A stretch of 64,000 nt of DNA from Aquilaria yunnanensis (taxonomy: Eukaryota; Streptophyta; Magnoliopsida; Malvales; Thymelaeaceae): assembly GCA_039654915.1 (NCBI GenBank), contig CM077599.1, positions 2,234,501-2,298,500 on the forward strand, in the 5' to 3' direction. The position numbers were made by a program, and so were the translations under genes. This document shows, in pieces, positions 24,301 through 38,001 of this stretch. Under the pieces are notes generated by a model. The model worked only from the letters and a program-made list of their open reading frames with translations, was not told the DNA's origin and did no database searches. Each line of letters begins with the position of its first letter. Within the stretch, counting starts at the first letter, position 1.

Positions 24301-27300
24301 GTATGTTGCCGAACCAACATAGTTGTGATTTTGGTGCAGTATGATGGTGATGATTATGGAAACATCAAAGTTCATTATTTCCTCGTGGAGAGGCACCAAG
24401 TACAAAAGGAGAGAATGCCAAGCATTTTCTTCCCATGAACAGTCTGTGTTTGTTTCTTAGTTAGCGTGATAGACATTTGCGCTTTTTAGCGTGTCATCAG
24501 AGTCCAATGTATGGAGGGTGTCAAAATACTGTAGACGAAGTCATAAGGGTATGAGAATCTTGGTATCTACGTGACATAGCATATTGTCCCTGTTCAACAG
24601 GCAGAGGCAGATTGAGTAATACTAACATAAATATGTTTTCTTCAAACTTTTGGCCTTTATCACACTGTTAGATCTGGTTTCAAACACCACTTCTGTTTTT
24701 CTTTTCTTTTAGTATCTAGTTATTTCCATAGGATTCCCTCAAGTTCCTGGGATTCTCCTCGTTGAAGCAGGCTATATTCATTCACATTTTTCATTTACTG
24801 CTTACATGAGTCAGAGAGTAAGCTAGTTCATTTGTGAGTTTGCAGATCGTTGCTTATGTTTTTCTTGTCTAGTTTCCCTCCACTATGACTTTCTATCTTT
24901 CAGCAATGATGGCTCTTACTTGCAAGTTTTTTCTGCATGCACAGGATCTTGTTCTCCAAGATGTCAGGGGCTCAGAAGGTTTGCCACGACTTGGCTGTTC
25001 ACATGATCCAGGACTTTCAAGCCAAAGCACTTTTACATCTGTCATAAAAGAACTTAAACTTTTTTCCCTTCTTATTTTTCAAATCTGGAATCAATCTCTT
25101 GCATGCAAGCCCCGATGAAGTGTCTCTTGTATGCAATTACCAAATCTTAAGTTACAGAAACCAACTGCATTATATGATTATGAAGTACGCAATCAGTAAA
25201 TAGAATGGTATCAGCATGTTTTGGTTGCTGTTGGCTTGCTTTTATGAATAAACAAGTGCTAATAGAATGCAATGTCCTACCTCTTGAAATTCCAAGCTGT
25301 CATGAAAGCGGAGCCTTACATTAATTTGATTGTTAATTTCCTCTAGGTTTCTCTCATTTGATATCAGCAATCATATAAAATATGGTTTTGTGACAGCAAT
25401 ACTCTGATTCATTGTTACTTCAAGTCCTCATCCAAAAAATGCAGTATTATGAATTTTTGGAACTGCTTAAAGCAATAAGGTGAGAAATAAAATTGCTTTG
25501 GATGCATTGAATAGACTTACATGCTTTAGTCATGTTCTTTCTATTGGTTTCATACTCATGTGATGTTCAGGTAGTGTACTTAATTTGCATAAGTAACACT
25601 CTCCTGCACACTGAAATGTTGTTCCTCAAGGATATGAGAATGGCAAAACTGGGATGTTTTGGGCATTGCATACACATATCATAACTCTCCTTTCATTGTT
25701 AGATGTGATAAGTGGCCAATTGTTGATTTTACATATTTCTAGCATCAACTTTCATTGCGTCACTTCAAGCGTTGACCCTATTGTTTTCTGAAAATACATT
25801 TTGCATTTTGCTGCCTTGAGTGAGTATAAGTTAAGTCCCAAACTAAACTAGGAAACCTTTTTTGGTGAAAATTCTATTTGTAAAGCATAAATTCAACTAC
25901 TGTTCAGTTTAAAAGATACGTAAGATGAATTATGATGCCTTTGTTAAATATTATCCTGTTCTGCTTTGACAGGTTTTAGCTTCCCAGTTGCAGAAGAGCA
26001 CCATTGGTGCATAAATTGATAGACTTGTTTCCGAGGTTGTTAGATCTTATTCTGGATGTTTGTTGGATGAGAATGTTCCAATGGATAAGTAGACGCACAC
26101 ACGCCGAGGGGTAAGGGAATGTCGCCTTAGATGAGTGAGTCATATTTAGCTTAGGCGAATAGATGCACCAGTTTGTAAGAGTGATAAGCAAGATACAGGA
26201 GGACGCAAAGGAGGCGATGGTAAACTAAAGTGTAGAATCCTTTGGAGGAACTTGGCCCAAACTGAGTAGGATGGAGACACCGAATTCTTGTGGTGGGCTC
26301 TAATTAGTTGGGATTAACTCTTATTTGATCAATTGATCACAGATTTGGTTGTAAAATCTGAGATTGTCATGTACGATGTGATCTGGGAACAACATCAATT
26401 GTGTGTGTAAAACAGCATTTGTGTCGTCATGTGTCTTTTAGTTTTGGCTCAACTTAAAACATAGGCTCTATCATGGTATATCTGATCTTGGTCTTATGTC
26501 CATGTAGGAATTTGGACCATACCCTACTTGATTCTTTTAATTGGAAAATATCATCTTACATTAGTTGGCTTTTGGATTTTGTTATTCTGTTACGTATTTC
26601 AAATACTGGAAGTTTACAAGTTGCAATCCCTTTACTAAAGAAGCCTCCCCCCTTCCCTCTTTTCCTAAAGAACCCTACATCATCGCCACATATTATACTC
26701 AAAGATGGGTTTGGCTTGCCATACAGGAAAGATCCATAGTGAGGTTAAGTGCAAGTTATTAGAACTTTCGGACTGAAAAGAGTTAAAAAGACAATCATAT
26801 CTACAAATTCAGAAGGCTTTGAATGAGTGCCCATGCATTGTTAGTCATGACTTCAAACCTCTACTTTTTTCATCTTGAGTTATCTTTTTGCTCTTGAATC
26901 TTATGTTCTGTTTAAGCCTTCTTTCCGACCAAAGAAGGCATCAGTATAGCTAAATGGATTGAACTGAAGGTTAACTGGTGGGGGGTTGCTGCTGCTGCTA
27001 CAACATCAATATAGTGGCCTCACCTCCAGAATAAAGTCGCTGGGTTTGCATTTGTCTAGGGGCCATATGGCGGTACCCTCATACAGTCACAGGTTATGAT
27101 ATTCTTCAACAAGGCCAGATCTCTGACAAAGAAACACAGAGGATGATCGAGCTTTTATATTCAATCTGATTAAGGTAATGTGCTTCTTTCTCCAGAATTG
27201 AATTGCCAAGTTAGTACTTGGGACATTGCCCTTCACATTCAATGAAATCAACCACCGGATTCTTAAAAGCTTGCAGAAGAGTTAATGGGAAGTGATTTTG

Positions 27301-30084
27301 TTTTCGTTGAGGTCTCATCACGGAACTTGTAGGGGAGAATGCCACCAGCTTACCCTGCCTACCCCAGAGCCCAGACTTTAAGAATATAGTTCCAAATATG
27401 CATTATTTGATGTTAGGGTTCAATTATTGGAACCCATCCACAACATAGGTCTTTTGAAATGCTGGAATTGTATGTGCTTGAAAGGCATCTGTAGTTTGAG
27501 TTTTCTTTGGAACAGGTTCTTTGTTGGTAAATGTAGGGCTTATCAGAACTTGTAGCAAGAACCTACGAACTTGTGGCTTCTAAAGCTGATTAAAATTCAT
27601 GGTATCTGTCATTTAGAGAACAAATGGTAAAGTAGAATGTTCGTGTGCATGGGATATATATGTATCAATGTATTATGTGAAAACATCCACCGAGTGCCAT
27701 GTTTCTGCAGCAATGACAGGGATGGAAATGTGTGAGGCCCTGCTAACGTTGCTGGTTGAGTTCTGTAAGAAGCAACAAATGAGGGAGAGAGGGATTCACC
27801 AAAGTGTTCTTTTTGCAGCAATGGGGTACAGGAAGAGCAATGCCAGCAGGAATGTGTATTCTCGTTTAAATGACAGCAACTGCTGCTGCAGTACCAATCC
27901 TAGAACGTTCAGGTACATGCCATAAAGATGCATGCAAGAATTGAGTTCTTCCATAAAGCATTGTCCTGGGAATTATTATTGATCGTCCTGAATTCTGACC
28001 AGTTGCTAATGAAAGAGACTCATCAACCCTCAAAAAGCTTGAATTATTGCTTCCTGGCTCTGTGACCAAACTGAAAGGGTGCTTTGAAGTCTGTTGCCCT
28101 GAAACGGCATTAAGAACGAGAATTGGAGGATTCGAGTTATTTCCGCTGTTGTCCTTTTTTTCCAATACATGACTGTGACCCAATTGTGATTCTAATAGTT
28201 ATGCATTAGATTGTGAACCAAGAGTTTAGAGTTTGATGAATCTTGCCACACCTCTTCCGACATAGGATTACTGCTCCAAGGACAGAGGAGACATAAAATT
28301 TGAAGGATTAGCAATAGTTGGGAATCTAACAGCTTACCATAAAATGTTTTTGGTCCAGACAAGAGGTGGAAACAAATGTACGATGAATAGGGGAGAGTCC
28401 AGAACAAATTAATATGACTATTGATTGATTGATTAGGTTACTGAAAAAGTGTGTAACAGAAAAAAAACTAAAACTTGAATCAACAATTTCTGTTTAGCCT
28501 ATAGCTAACTACTCTCAGTTAGAAGCAAATTAGAATAAACATAAGATTGAAAAGCTACAATAATGAAGCCTTATATGTTCATCATTTACAGGAAATCGAA
28601 TTAAAGCTAATAAGTAGTAGTATTAACTATTACCAAACGTGAAGTTCATCGAACAGCAGCAAGATTGAACACAGAATTGTGATCGGGAAAGCCCATGAAA
28701 CGTGTTAGATGCGGAGTCCAATGGCAATTAAGGGGGTAGGCCCAAAGGTGTCCCCAGCCCATTAAGTGATGAAATCAGCTACCAATATTGCTATTAATTA
28801 GACGCAACAGACTGCAACCCCGAAAGAGGCTTGAGAAAATAGGACGCAATAATAGCCAACTACTAAGCTGCTTGTTGCCAAATCCCTATTGGCCATTTCT
28901 TTTAAACTCCCAGCTCAACTAATTGTCTGTCTATTCTATTCGACATGACAATTCCATCGCGCTTCTCGTTCCTTTTTCACTAGTTAGTGTGTTCCCGGAC
29001 TTTACAAGTAAAACCAGGCTAAATGTGAGGTGGTCAGTTGTCGGAGATTTTTGTGGTTGGTCGGAGTTGGACCCAGAGTTAAGAGTGACACATACAATAC
29101 AACAACAAAATCAAAACTATTCACATTTTCCAACACTGTTCACAACTTGAAGCTTGTGTGCCCAGAATTAATAAAGATTTCCTTTTTCAAAAGCCATATT
29201 CATAGAAACCGGAACACTGTAGCTCTCTAAAATAAGAGAAGAAAAATACTGTGGGGATCGGAGGGAGTTCATAATTGGCGTAAATCGAAGGTTAATAACT
29301 GATAAGAAGGCGGACAAAGAGAATCTGGGTTCATCTCGGATCCGTACCAATAATTTAGACAAGAGAAATCTGATTTGCCAGCCATTACATCGAGGACCCA
29401 TTGGTGTTTGAGAAGATTTTGCCAGCCAGCCCTTGGCTCTCCTCAAACCTGCTGAATTTTTGTGGACTAAAATTGGCTGGAATAGTGGATAGGGACCCAA
29501 TTGACTATCATTTCAAACGCGAGGACTCGAATCCCATTACTCTAATCATCAATACGGACTCGTTTTTGACAGCTCATGCCCGACTCCGAGGTACCATCCA
29601 ACTTATTCGCCAGAAGTTTCTTTCACGGTGAAAAACATTTATCAGAGAGTTCAACATTTTCCTCCCTCAAGCTCTCAATCTTATTTTTTTTCTTTCTCTC
29701 TTTTTTTTTTTTTTTTTCTTTTGAGTTGCTTTTGTTTTGTTGTTATATAGTAGTATAATATAAGTCAACTTGAATATTGCGGTCTTGCATTATTACTAGT
29801 GTTTGTATTAGTGAAAGGGGTCTTCCATTATTGCACATAGCTTTTTTATCACGATCAATTCATAGGCTTACAGGGACTCACTTCAAATCCAACACCTTGG
29901 AAATTTTAGGACCCAATTATAGGGTTTTACTGTGCCAAGTTTAGGGCTAAGACTTAATAGGGTATTTTTGTTAACTAGCAAGGCTCTACTCCAAATCATA
30001 TCATTGTTGCCTCCGGATCAAATCGGTCAAGTGTTTGTTGCCTCCAAATACTTCCACCGTCTGAGCCACCAGTTTGTGCGCGGC

Positions 30085-30575
30085 AACAATATGAACAAGT
30101 GTTGAAGATAATATGAAGAAGTGTCTAAAAGGATATGTAGAAGTATCCGATCAAATATGTAAAAGTATTTAAAGTAATATGTAGACATTTGATTTTTTTC
30201 AAACAATATATAAAATATAAAAGTGTCTGAAGAAATATGTAAAAACGCTTTTAGCAATATGAAGTAATGTGCATAAAACTTACTATTTTCAGAAATAAAA
30301 GTGTCAAGTAATAAGTTAAAGTGTTTGGATTAATATGTAAAAATATAAAAGTGTCTAAAGTAATAAGCTAGAGTGTCTAAATTAATATGTAAAAAAGTAT
30401 AAAAGAAATATATAAAAGTGTCTAATATAATATGTGAAGGTGTATGGAGTAAACCAAATATGCAAACAATAAATATAAAAGTGTCTAAATGAATATGTAC
30501 AAATGTATACAGAAATATGTAAATATGTCTAATAAAAAATGTAAAATTATCTAAAACAATATGTGAAACTTGTTT
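30085..30575. repeat. Degenerate minisatellite, about 22-24 bp unit
   Basis: About 490 bp in which aatatgtaaaa alternates with gtgtctaaa, for example atgtaaaagtatttaaag, ataaaagtgtctaaagtaat and tgtctaaattaatatgtaaa. Units vary in length and sequence. No coding frame is credible across it. Confidence 0.75.
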
Positions 30576-31376
30576 TCTGGGCACAACAAATCGCAACCAC
30601 ATAATGTTCTCATCATTTTCTAGAATTTGATTCCAGATTACATATTTTTCACCGTCACATCTCTCCTACCATCATCTTCAAATCTAGTGAACACGGTGTC
30701 ATGAGATAACCATTGACTTCAATAGCGATAGACATTGTTCAAATTGTCAAAATCTTTGATCACACATAGTAGTAGTGGGAAAGGAATAAGTTTCATGATC
30801 CAACAAAGGTAAAGTTTGCAATGTGGAGAAGACGAATAATCGCAACAAATAATTAGATTTGCTGTCTTCTCTAGTGGGACTCATTGTTGTTGGAGATGTT
30901 GTTGAAGGCAGCGATGACAGATAGAGAAAATGAAGGCTCACGATCTCCTGCTGCCGGCAACTAAAAAAGACGAGGGCATGATTAGCTCAAGCGGCATGAT
31001 GGTAAATTATATGAGTAGAGAAAAGGTAACTTAGTAATTTTGTGTAGTGTGTCTAATTAAACATATGTGCCTGATAGCCATGTTATAAGTGACTTTTCCT
31101 ATATACAAATTATAGTTTAGGGAAAAAAAATATCTATTTTAAACTACATTGTAAAAATGTTAGATCCGGCCATCATGATACTATATTATTTTACTTGCTT
31201 GTTATTTGCCAAACACATTCTAATAAATACATGAATCAAATTGAAAAAAAATTAGAGACCCAATTATTATGAAAAGACTATAATTAACCACTTTCTGTTA
31301 CAGTGTTACTCGTATATATTTACAACCTGATATGATTTAATGGGTGCATATAAATTAGGGTTGGGAGCTACCGCTT
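30576..31376. other. Gene-free spacer
   Basis: No recognisable gene or transposon ends. It separates the minisatellite from the hAT-like element. Confidence 0.4.
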
Positions 31377-31384
31377 ATTATTAG

Positions 31385-32350
31385 TAGGGATGAGCATAAT
31401 TCTGGTTAGTTCAGTTATATGGTAGAACCAAGCCAACCTAAAATAGCATTGGTTTCGAAATTTATCTACTCAATCTGAGAATTGAGAACCGAATAAAACC
31501 AGAACTATGGTTCTAAGGTTTTTTTGTTTTGATTTTCATGTTTTTTTTTTGTTTATACCATATACCTATAACAACACCAAAATTCAATAAAATTGCATCT
31601 ATAACCAGTTTATAAAATATTCAACATAATATATAATTAAATTAGCATTTAAATACATGAACTTAGACACATTCAAAAAAGTTTATTATGCTGTTACCAA
31701 AATGGTTCAAAAGAGTTGCTCGTGAAGTATATTTTATCTTAACCAGTTTACTTTCTTTCAGTAATTCCAATATTAACAGAATATTCAACATAGAAAGTTG
31801 AGCCTTTAAAACCATTTTCTTCAGTATCAAAACCTGAAATATGTTAATGTTATTAATTTCCAGTTTCACATGGTTCAGAAATGAAAAAAAATATGAGGAT
31901 TGTGTCATAGAGAGTAGTTTAGAATAGAGAGATCGAAAGTAAAATGACTGAGGAGTACTCGATTCAGAAAGCAAGGTAATTTAAGTGAATATGGAGAAAT
32001 TTTGTGAATGATCCAACAACTTCCATGTCACTTCAATTTGTGACATCAATTTAAGAATTTAATATAAAAACATAAGATGATCATCATAATTCTTCAAAAA
32101 AATACATATACATACATACATACATACATACACACACATATATATATATATTAGTAATACTATAATTTTTATTATATAATTATATATATACCTTGGATTC
32201 GGTTTTATATGAAACCAAAACCAACAAAAAAAGTTCTCTTATATTTTGATCCAACTTGCAAATCATGTTTTATTTTTACCTAACTCAACTAAATCCAATA
32301 GTGATGGTTCAGGTTAGGTGTTAGGTTTACTCAACTCATACTCATTCCTA
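31385..32350. mobile_element. Non-autonomous hAT-type element
   Basis: 966 bp with ends TAGGGATGAGCAT (left) and, reversed, TAGGAATGAGTAT (right), close to the TAGGGATGGCAA-type ends of plant hAT MITEs. It is flanked by a perfect 8-bp duplication attattag (31377-31384 and 32351-32358), the hAT hallmark. No transposase. The interior is AT-rich with a (CATA)n/(TA)n run at about 32105-32150. Confidence 0.85.
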
Positions 32351-32358
32351 ATTATTAG

Positions 32359-34583
32359 TTCGTGGTCGCATGCACTAGCACAGATATTGTTTCCATAATT
32401 CTAAATTCGGGTAAAAGGGCCATAATGTGATAGCGGAAAAGAGGAAGATCAAAGTAATATAATAACACAAGACAGTTCCAAATCCTAATTATGTATTGAC
32501 TTTATATCATGTATGCTCATATTAGGAATAAAGCGTTGGGCATTAATCAAGATAAAGTTGATTGTTAAATGGATCTTATCCCGATGTAGTCATGTACGTC
32601 TGGGTGAGCTTGTGATGGACATAAATACAATATTAGAGTATTAATGTTGAGCTCAGCTGCAAAGCAAAGTGCCTCAAGTGAAAGAGAAAGGGGCAGGTTG
32701 ACCAATCCATCAAAGCCTGGGGTTAAGAAGACATTTACACCTTAGGAGTGGCATAATTAGTTAAGGCCCTCGGGGTCCGTAGGTTTATTAATTCTGCGAG
32801 CAAGCGAGGTCGGAGGAAATTAGTACATACATTAGGTGGGATGAAAATGAAGTCAGCTCACCTGGCGATGCTTCGGACCATGCTCGTGCACTTGAATTTT
32901 TATGTTGGGGGGTGGTGGAATTAATTCCCACATGAGGACTGGCACGCTTGTGAGCGTATGACCCCTTAAAGTTAAGAGAACCAAGACCCCTGCTACAAGC
33001 TTAAACATATATATAGCCCGCCCATGCATCCTCTGAATTTACTGGGCTACCCAAACCCACCTCTTTTTGTTTTTTTATAAATTTGTTCTGGGACCAATTC
33101 GATCAATGCAAGCAATTTAATTACTGGGCTGGGGAGGTTTTTCCCCAATTCAAGTCGAAGGAAGAACTCCTCCGTTTTACCTATCAATATGCTTATAATG
33201 TACTAGAAGATTGCAATCCCAAATAAAACGTACGGAGGGGAGAGGGAAATTCGATCATGTGGCTGTTGTTTCCTCCACTGTTTACCTCAAGAATCGACAA
33301 GGGAAAAGAAAAACTGAGGCAGTGGCCATGCAAATATTTATTGTCTAGGAACTAAATTTCCCTTCATATTTATTTATTTATTTTTTTTGGTAATCACCCT
33401 TCATATTTAGTATATAAAGATTCAGCCACAGTCTGCTGCTTAATTTATTATGATATCTCTTCTGAAAAATGGAGTAGTGTAGGAGAGGTTATTTAATGAC
33501 GGGGATTCTTCCATTTATGGGCTGCCTTCAATTTCCATTTCTCTTCAGATAAGGCCCTGCTCCAGAAGAGTAGTAATTACGTGCTGTAAAGTAAAACAGA
33601 AACCTAAATATATGAAGCAAAGCATAAGTCCAGCAAATTAAGGAGCCAGTCAGTCACGGTAAACGTCAAGGCAGAATAAATAAAACAAACAGAGCTGCCA
33701 AACTGAAACATGAACAAGTGAAGCAAACAGCAGACAATTGGCGAAACATGAACAAAAACCGAGCGAGCTAATTGGAGGGGGCAAAATGGGCTGCCCACAA
33801 GGTTTAGTGAGGGCTGGCTGGGTGGCAGGGTTACACCTGCAGTGATACAAATATCTGGAACACTGGAAAATACAAGGCAAACATATATATAAGAGCCTTA
33901 AATATTGTTTAACCAAGTCTTCATGGTATTGATTAATTCTACCTTTTTATGTGGTACAAGTAGAAAATTTAAAGACCGAACGCGATAGGGTGACACACGG
34001 TCATGGTAATCATATCATAATTATAGGATTTTTTCCAACATTTAAAAATGGGAGAAAAAAAAAATACTAAGATTAAACTTGACATATATATATATAAACA
34101 GAAATGTAACGGAAATATCTGAGTTACGCGCATTTATGTTTATGTTTTGTTACAAAATTTAAACTAAGGCCCCAGAGTTAGATTAGATGGTAGCATGCTT
34201 GCATATGCGCAAGGCTTTGATGTGGTGTGCGACGGGGACGGGAGGTTCATCTACGTGCTCCTGCTCCTCTGGGTCTCGGTTTAAGAAACATAGCTAGGCA
34301 ACCTGGTAGACGTAGCGCAAAGTGCCGGACCATCCTCTCGTTCTCACATCACATCACATGAAATGAAATAATTAATTAATTAATATTTTACACAATTATC
34401 CTACTTGGTAAAGTGAAATGGGACATCACAGGAATGGTGAAGGTTCGAGTAGCGGCACCGTCATATTTTTTTTCAACTTTGGCTCTTTGTAACTGCTGCT
34501 GTTGCTTGCATCTTTTCTCTTTTTGATTTTTGTGCCTCTTACATCGTAAGCTAATGAAATTTTATTTTTCATTCATTTAAGGA
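32359..34583. other. Gene-free region
   Basis: About 2.2 kb with no supported gene. Parts at 32640-32900 and 34160-34340 have higher GC and may be relics of older elements, but no ends, domains or RNA genes were recognised. Confidence 0.4.
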
Positions 34584-34592
34584 TTTAATTTA

Positions 34593-34724
34593 GTGATAAT
34601 TACAATTTACTTTTTGAGGTTCGGATGAAATTACACTTTATTCCCTTTTATTTTAGAAATATACACTTTATTTCGGCAAAGTGTGATTTAACCTAAACTT
34701 TAGGAGATAAATTGTAATTAACTC
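34593..34724. mobile_element. 132-bp MITE with perfect 9-bp duplication
   Basis: The left end GTGATAATTACAATTTA matches the reversed right end GAGTTAATTACAATTTA, and the arms continue toward the middle (aaattacactttattccc against aatcacactttgccg). Flanked by tttaattta at 34584-34592 and 34725-34733, identical. The duplication length suggests the Mutator superfamily. No coding capacity. Confidence 0.85.
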
Positions 34725-34879
34725 TTTAATTTACTAATGAATTTTAATTTAATGGGACAACAATCCGTCAAATTAACATGACTAGTCTTCCTAGTACGTA
34801 GTAGTAGATGGATCCCTTCCCTTTCAAACTCACAAGACTTGTAGTATCAGTTTGTCATTTTTCCTATATATCCTTGCCA

Positions 34880-36011
34880 TTGTAAGTCGCATGCGTTACC
34901 CCTAATCTTCAATTATTGTTCCTATTCTAACCTTAACTTCCAATTTGCTCATAGTGTGTCTCCAACTTCGATAAAACATTTCATTTTGATCCTTTTTTGG
35001 ATAGAAACCATTATCTTAGATGAAAAACACCAACTCAGTATATAATTATACGGCTAAATGCTACTTTAACCCCTAAAAGTTTTCCCTTTATCAAAAAAAT
35101 CCTTGAGACCTTGAAATCTAACGATTCGACCATTACTCGTTCACCTCCTTTGCCACCACCTCCCTCACCGCCCCTTCCCTCCCTACTCTGCCCCTTTAGC
35201 CGCCGCCCTCATCGCGCATTCCTGCCACTGTACCATATCGACCCTCATCCCCCCCGGTTCTTCCTCTATCTCTTTGTTCATCTCTCTTTCTCTGCCCTTC
35301 CCCTTCCTCTTCATTTCTAATCTCCAACCCATTTGCAGCAGTCAAATAGATGGCCAAAAAGGTTACTTAGCTTGTGAAACAAATAATCTGAGATGGAAAG
35401 CGAAGCGAAGCGGCCACGAAAACATAAGAGATAGATAAGGTTCTAGGACTTTGTCAGGGTAATTTTCACAGGCATGTGGTGGGACGACTTGAAAGCAGTG
35501 GCAGGACAAAAAATCAACAAAGAATCTATCCCAATTGTTGAGAAATCGTTTTCCCTAAATGAATGAAGGCTTAATAGAGAAATATAGTGAGTCTGGAAAT
35601 GGCCCCGCATCTGGTTCACCTCTGTCGGCTGATGAATGCAGCTATTCCTGCTGCTCTTTTGGTGGCTGTGGGGGGGGGGGGGGGGGGGTAGCTAAGGAGG
35701 TGGAATAGGGAGGCAATGGGCGGTTAGGAAGGTGGTGGTGAAGGAGATGAAGAGGCGATGGTCGGATTATTAGATTTAAGGTTTCAAGGTTTTTTTTGTA
35801 TAAAGGAAAGACTTTTAGGAGTTGAAAGTAACATTTATCCTTATACTTATATGCTGAGGTAATCTTTTTCATCTAAGATAACAATTTTCATTAAAAATGG
35901 GGCAAAATAAAATGTTTTATTAAAGTTATGGATACATTATGAGTAAATTGAAGGTTAAGGTTAAAACATGAACAATAATTAAAGATCACGGATAACATGT
36001 GCAATTTAGCC
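34880..36011. mobile_element. Foldback MULE-like element, family B, copy 1
   Basis: About 1.13 kb. The arms (34880 to about 35130 and about 35740 to 36011) are inverted copies over about 250 bp; landmarks are aaccttaacttccaatttgc, ttatcttagatgaaaaa and tcctaaaagt, each matched in reverse on the other side. Terminal motif GGCTAAATTGCACATGTTA (right end, reversed) resembles family B copy 2 at 43166. The interior is C-rich on the left and G-rich on the right, including a run of 19 G at 35670-35688. No clear target duplication. Confidence 0.75.
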
Positions 36012-37880
36012 ATATATATATCTTGAGCGATGGACTGGAAGATGATTGGAACACTTGGCACAATAAATAGTAATCTTAGACGACAATCGATTGATTCTTT
36101 TCTCTGTTTGTTGTGTTACTATAGAGATCAGGTTGTACATGTTGTAATTAAATGACTAAACTTAATTACAAGGGTGGTATCCTTTCTTTTACAAGTACTA
36201 CATATATACACAGCTTAATTGGTAGCGGTCCATTAAATTAAAGAGTGTTGATTTTTCTCGTAATCGTAAACGTATGATAATAAGACGACTTGAAATTGCC
36301 CTTGATTACTTCTAGGAAGACGTAACTGAAGACTCTGCTAATTAAACATTTTGGAATTCTGGTATATAATATGTATATATTTCTGTAATTAAAGGAACGA
36401 AGGAATGAATGAGAAGAGAGGATTAAGTTTAGCAGAGAAAAGGATAAGCCGCATGCATGCATTGTAGCTGGCTAGCTAATTGCCACCTTGGGCAATTGAA
36501 ACACTCACCAACTCGGTCCCCAGCCCCAGGCCACAACCCAATCTTCTTCCACAGGCGGCTCTGACTCTGCCTCCCACCTGTTTTGGAAGAGCCAGGACAG
36601 GTTTTACACATAATATATAGATATCACATATTACAATTTCTTTTACGACCTGAGTTTTTCTTTCCATAACTTTTCATACATATTACAGTTTCTATAATAT
36701 AGGTATGGTACTAGTTACTTGTTTCCGATTTCTATAAGGCTCAACCATTTTAACAATGCTGGTTCAATAAAGTGTGATGTATAAACATAGAATTTTATAC
36801 TTATATAAACAGTTCATAATCTTGTTAAAAGCTTTCTGTTGTTGCCCAACTTAACTTTTACATGAACTAAATTACCCCCATATGTTATTTTTGTACATGA
36901 AAACGCCCCTAATTGTCAAATTTATTTCTTGAATTAATTGTTGCGTTGTAGATAACTTAGGCGGCAAAAAGATTTGATTTTTGTTTTTGTGTTGTTAATG
37001 AAAATTGCATTAGCATTCTTAAAAATCATATAATAAAGCAGCATTTCACTGTTAAACTTGAGGTTTATATTAGTCCATATAGTGAAGCCCAATAACCAAT
37101 ATTTGAAAAGCTGTTGAAAACATTTTTTTTTTCCCACCAAGTCTAGCTAGTCGAAATTTATGCTACTGACCTATTACCATTGAGGTAGCGGAGATTAAAA
37201 ATTCAATATTTTGCATGTATTTTCCGTATTAAAAACCTATAAATTATGCATGACTTGAAATAAAATAGTTATTTCAGCCACATACAATTAGAACATGGTT
37301 TTCGATCTCTATAGATAAATAGCTAAATCAATCATCAAATAATCAAATTAGAATATACAATTACCTCACAATTTTATTAGCACTGCAATGAGATATTCCA
37401 GGTAAAAGGCTTGAGTTCAAGTGACATTGCAATCCAACATACTAGATATACTCCATAAATTTGTGTATGAATTTGAAACTTTTTTTTAAAAATTTTTTTA
37501 GAAATTATCTCAATACGCTAACCGTTGTGAAAGGCTAAAGTGGAATTGGCCTTTAGCCAATTGACTGTAGGTCGACAGCCCTCGTTTGAGACTAGGGGAA
37601 TCCCAATCCATTCCACCCCTGTCATTGTGCCCCACATTCATTTCGATAAATAATGCAACTAACTCGACTCAGTAAGTATTTAACACTAATTTGTACTGTT
37701 TATTTTAATAATTAGGAATGAGAGCCGCGTCTTAAGATGTGATAATGACGGGTTTAAAAAGGGCAGGTCGGCTGTTGTGTATGGGGGGTGACTTTTAACC
37801 TCAAGGTTTTCTCCTCCATTCCATTTTCTTCTACTAAAACCCACCCAGCGCCCCTCACAAAGCCACCTCCCCCTTTGTAC
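36012..37880. other. Gene-free upstream region of the ERF gene
   Basis: AT-rich, with no supported coding sequence. It probably contains the distal promoter of the AP2/ERF gene at 38002. A T-run at about 37120 and low-complexity words are present, but no transposon ends were identified. Confidence 0.4.
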
Positions 37881-37884
37881 AGCC

Positions 37885-37892
37885 TATATATA
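37885..37892 (+). promoter_or_regulatory. TATA box of the AP2/ERF gene
   Basis: tatatata lies in agcctatatatacatacag, about 110 bp upstream of the ATG at 38002. Its spacing would place transcription start near 37915-37925, giving an 80-90 nt leader without an intron. Position and sequence are seen; use is inferred. Confidence 0.7.
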
Positions 37893-38001
37893 CATACAGT
37901 AACAACAAACCCAACCAGCACCCCAAAAATACCAACATAGACTGCTCTCTGGTTACTTTGAACTCTGCCAAATAATAGTGTGATCAGACCACCCAGTTCC
38001 A

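Larger units (their letters stand above)
22390..30084. other. Gene-poor region with no supported gene
   Basis: After the GT47 3' UTR there is about 7.7 kb without a recognisable protein. Much of 23.7-27.6 kb is of moderate GC and lacks clear transposon ends, so a non-coding transcript or eroded gene is possible but not shown. A T-run occurs at about 29700-29720. Confidence 0.4.

Noticed and set aside
27668..27925. 85-codon plus-strand frame
   Set aside because: No domain, no neighbours in frame, ordinary base composition; likely chance.
27866..28407. Minus-strand frames suggestive of an eroded regulatory protein (segments such as NPPILVLNAVSGQQ and SNNSSFLRVDESLSL)
   Set aside because: They read smoothly but need frame changes and pass stops, match no family I recognise, and have no supporting splice structure.
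34160..34340. Possible tRNA or other structured RNA in a GC-richer patch
   Set aside because: No cloverleaf arms or T-loop motif could be fitted.
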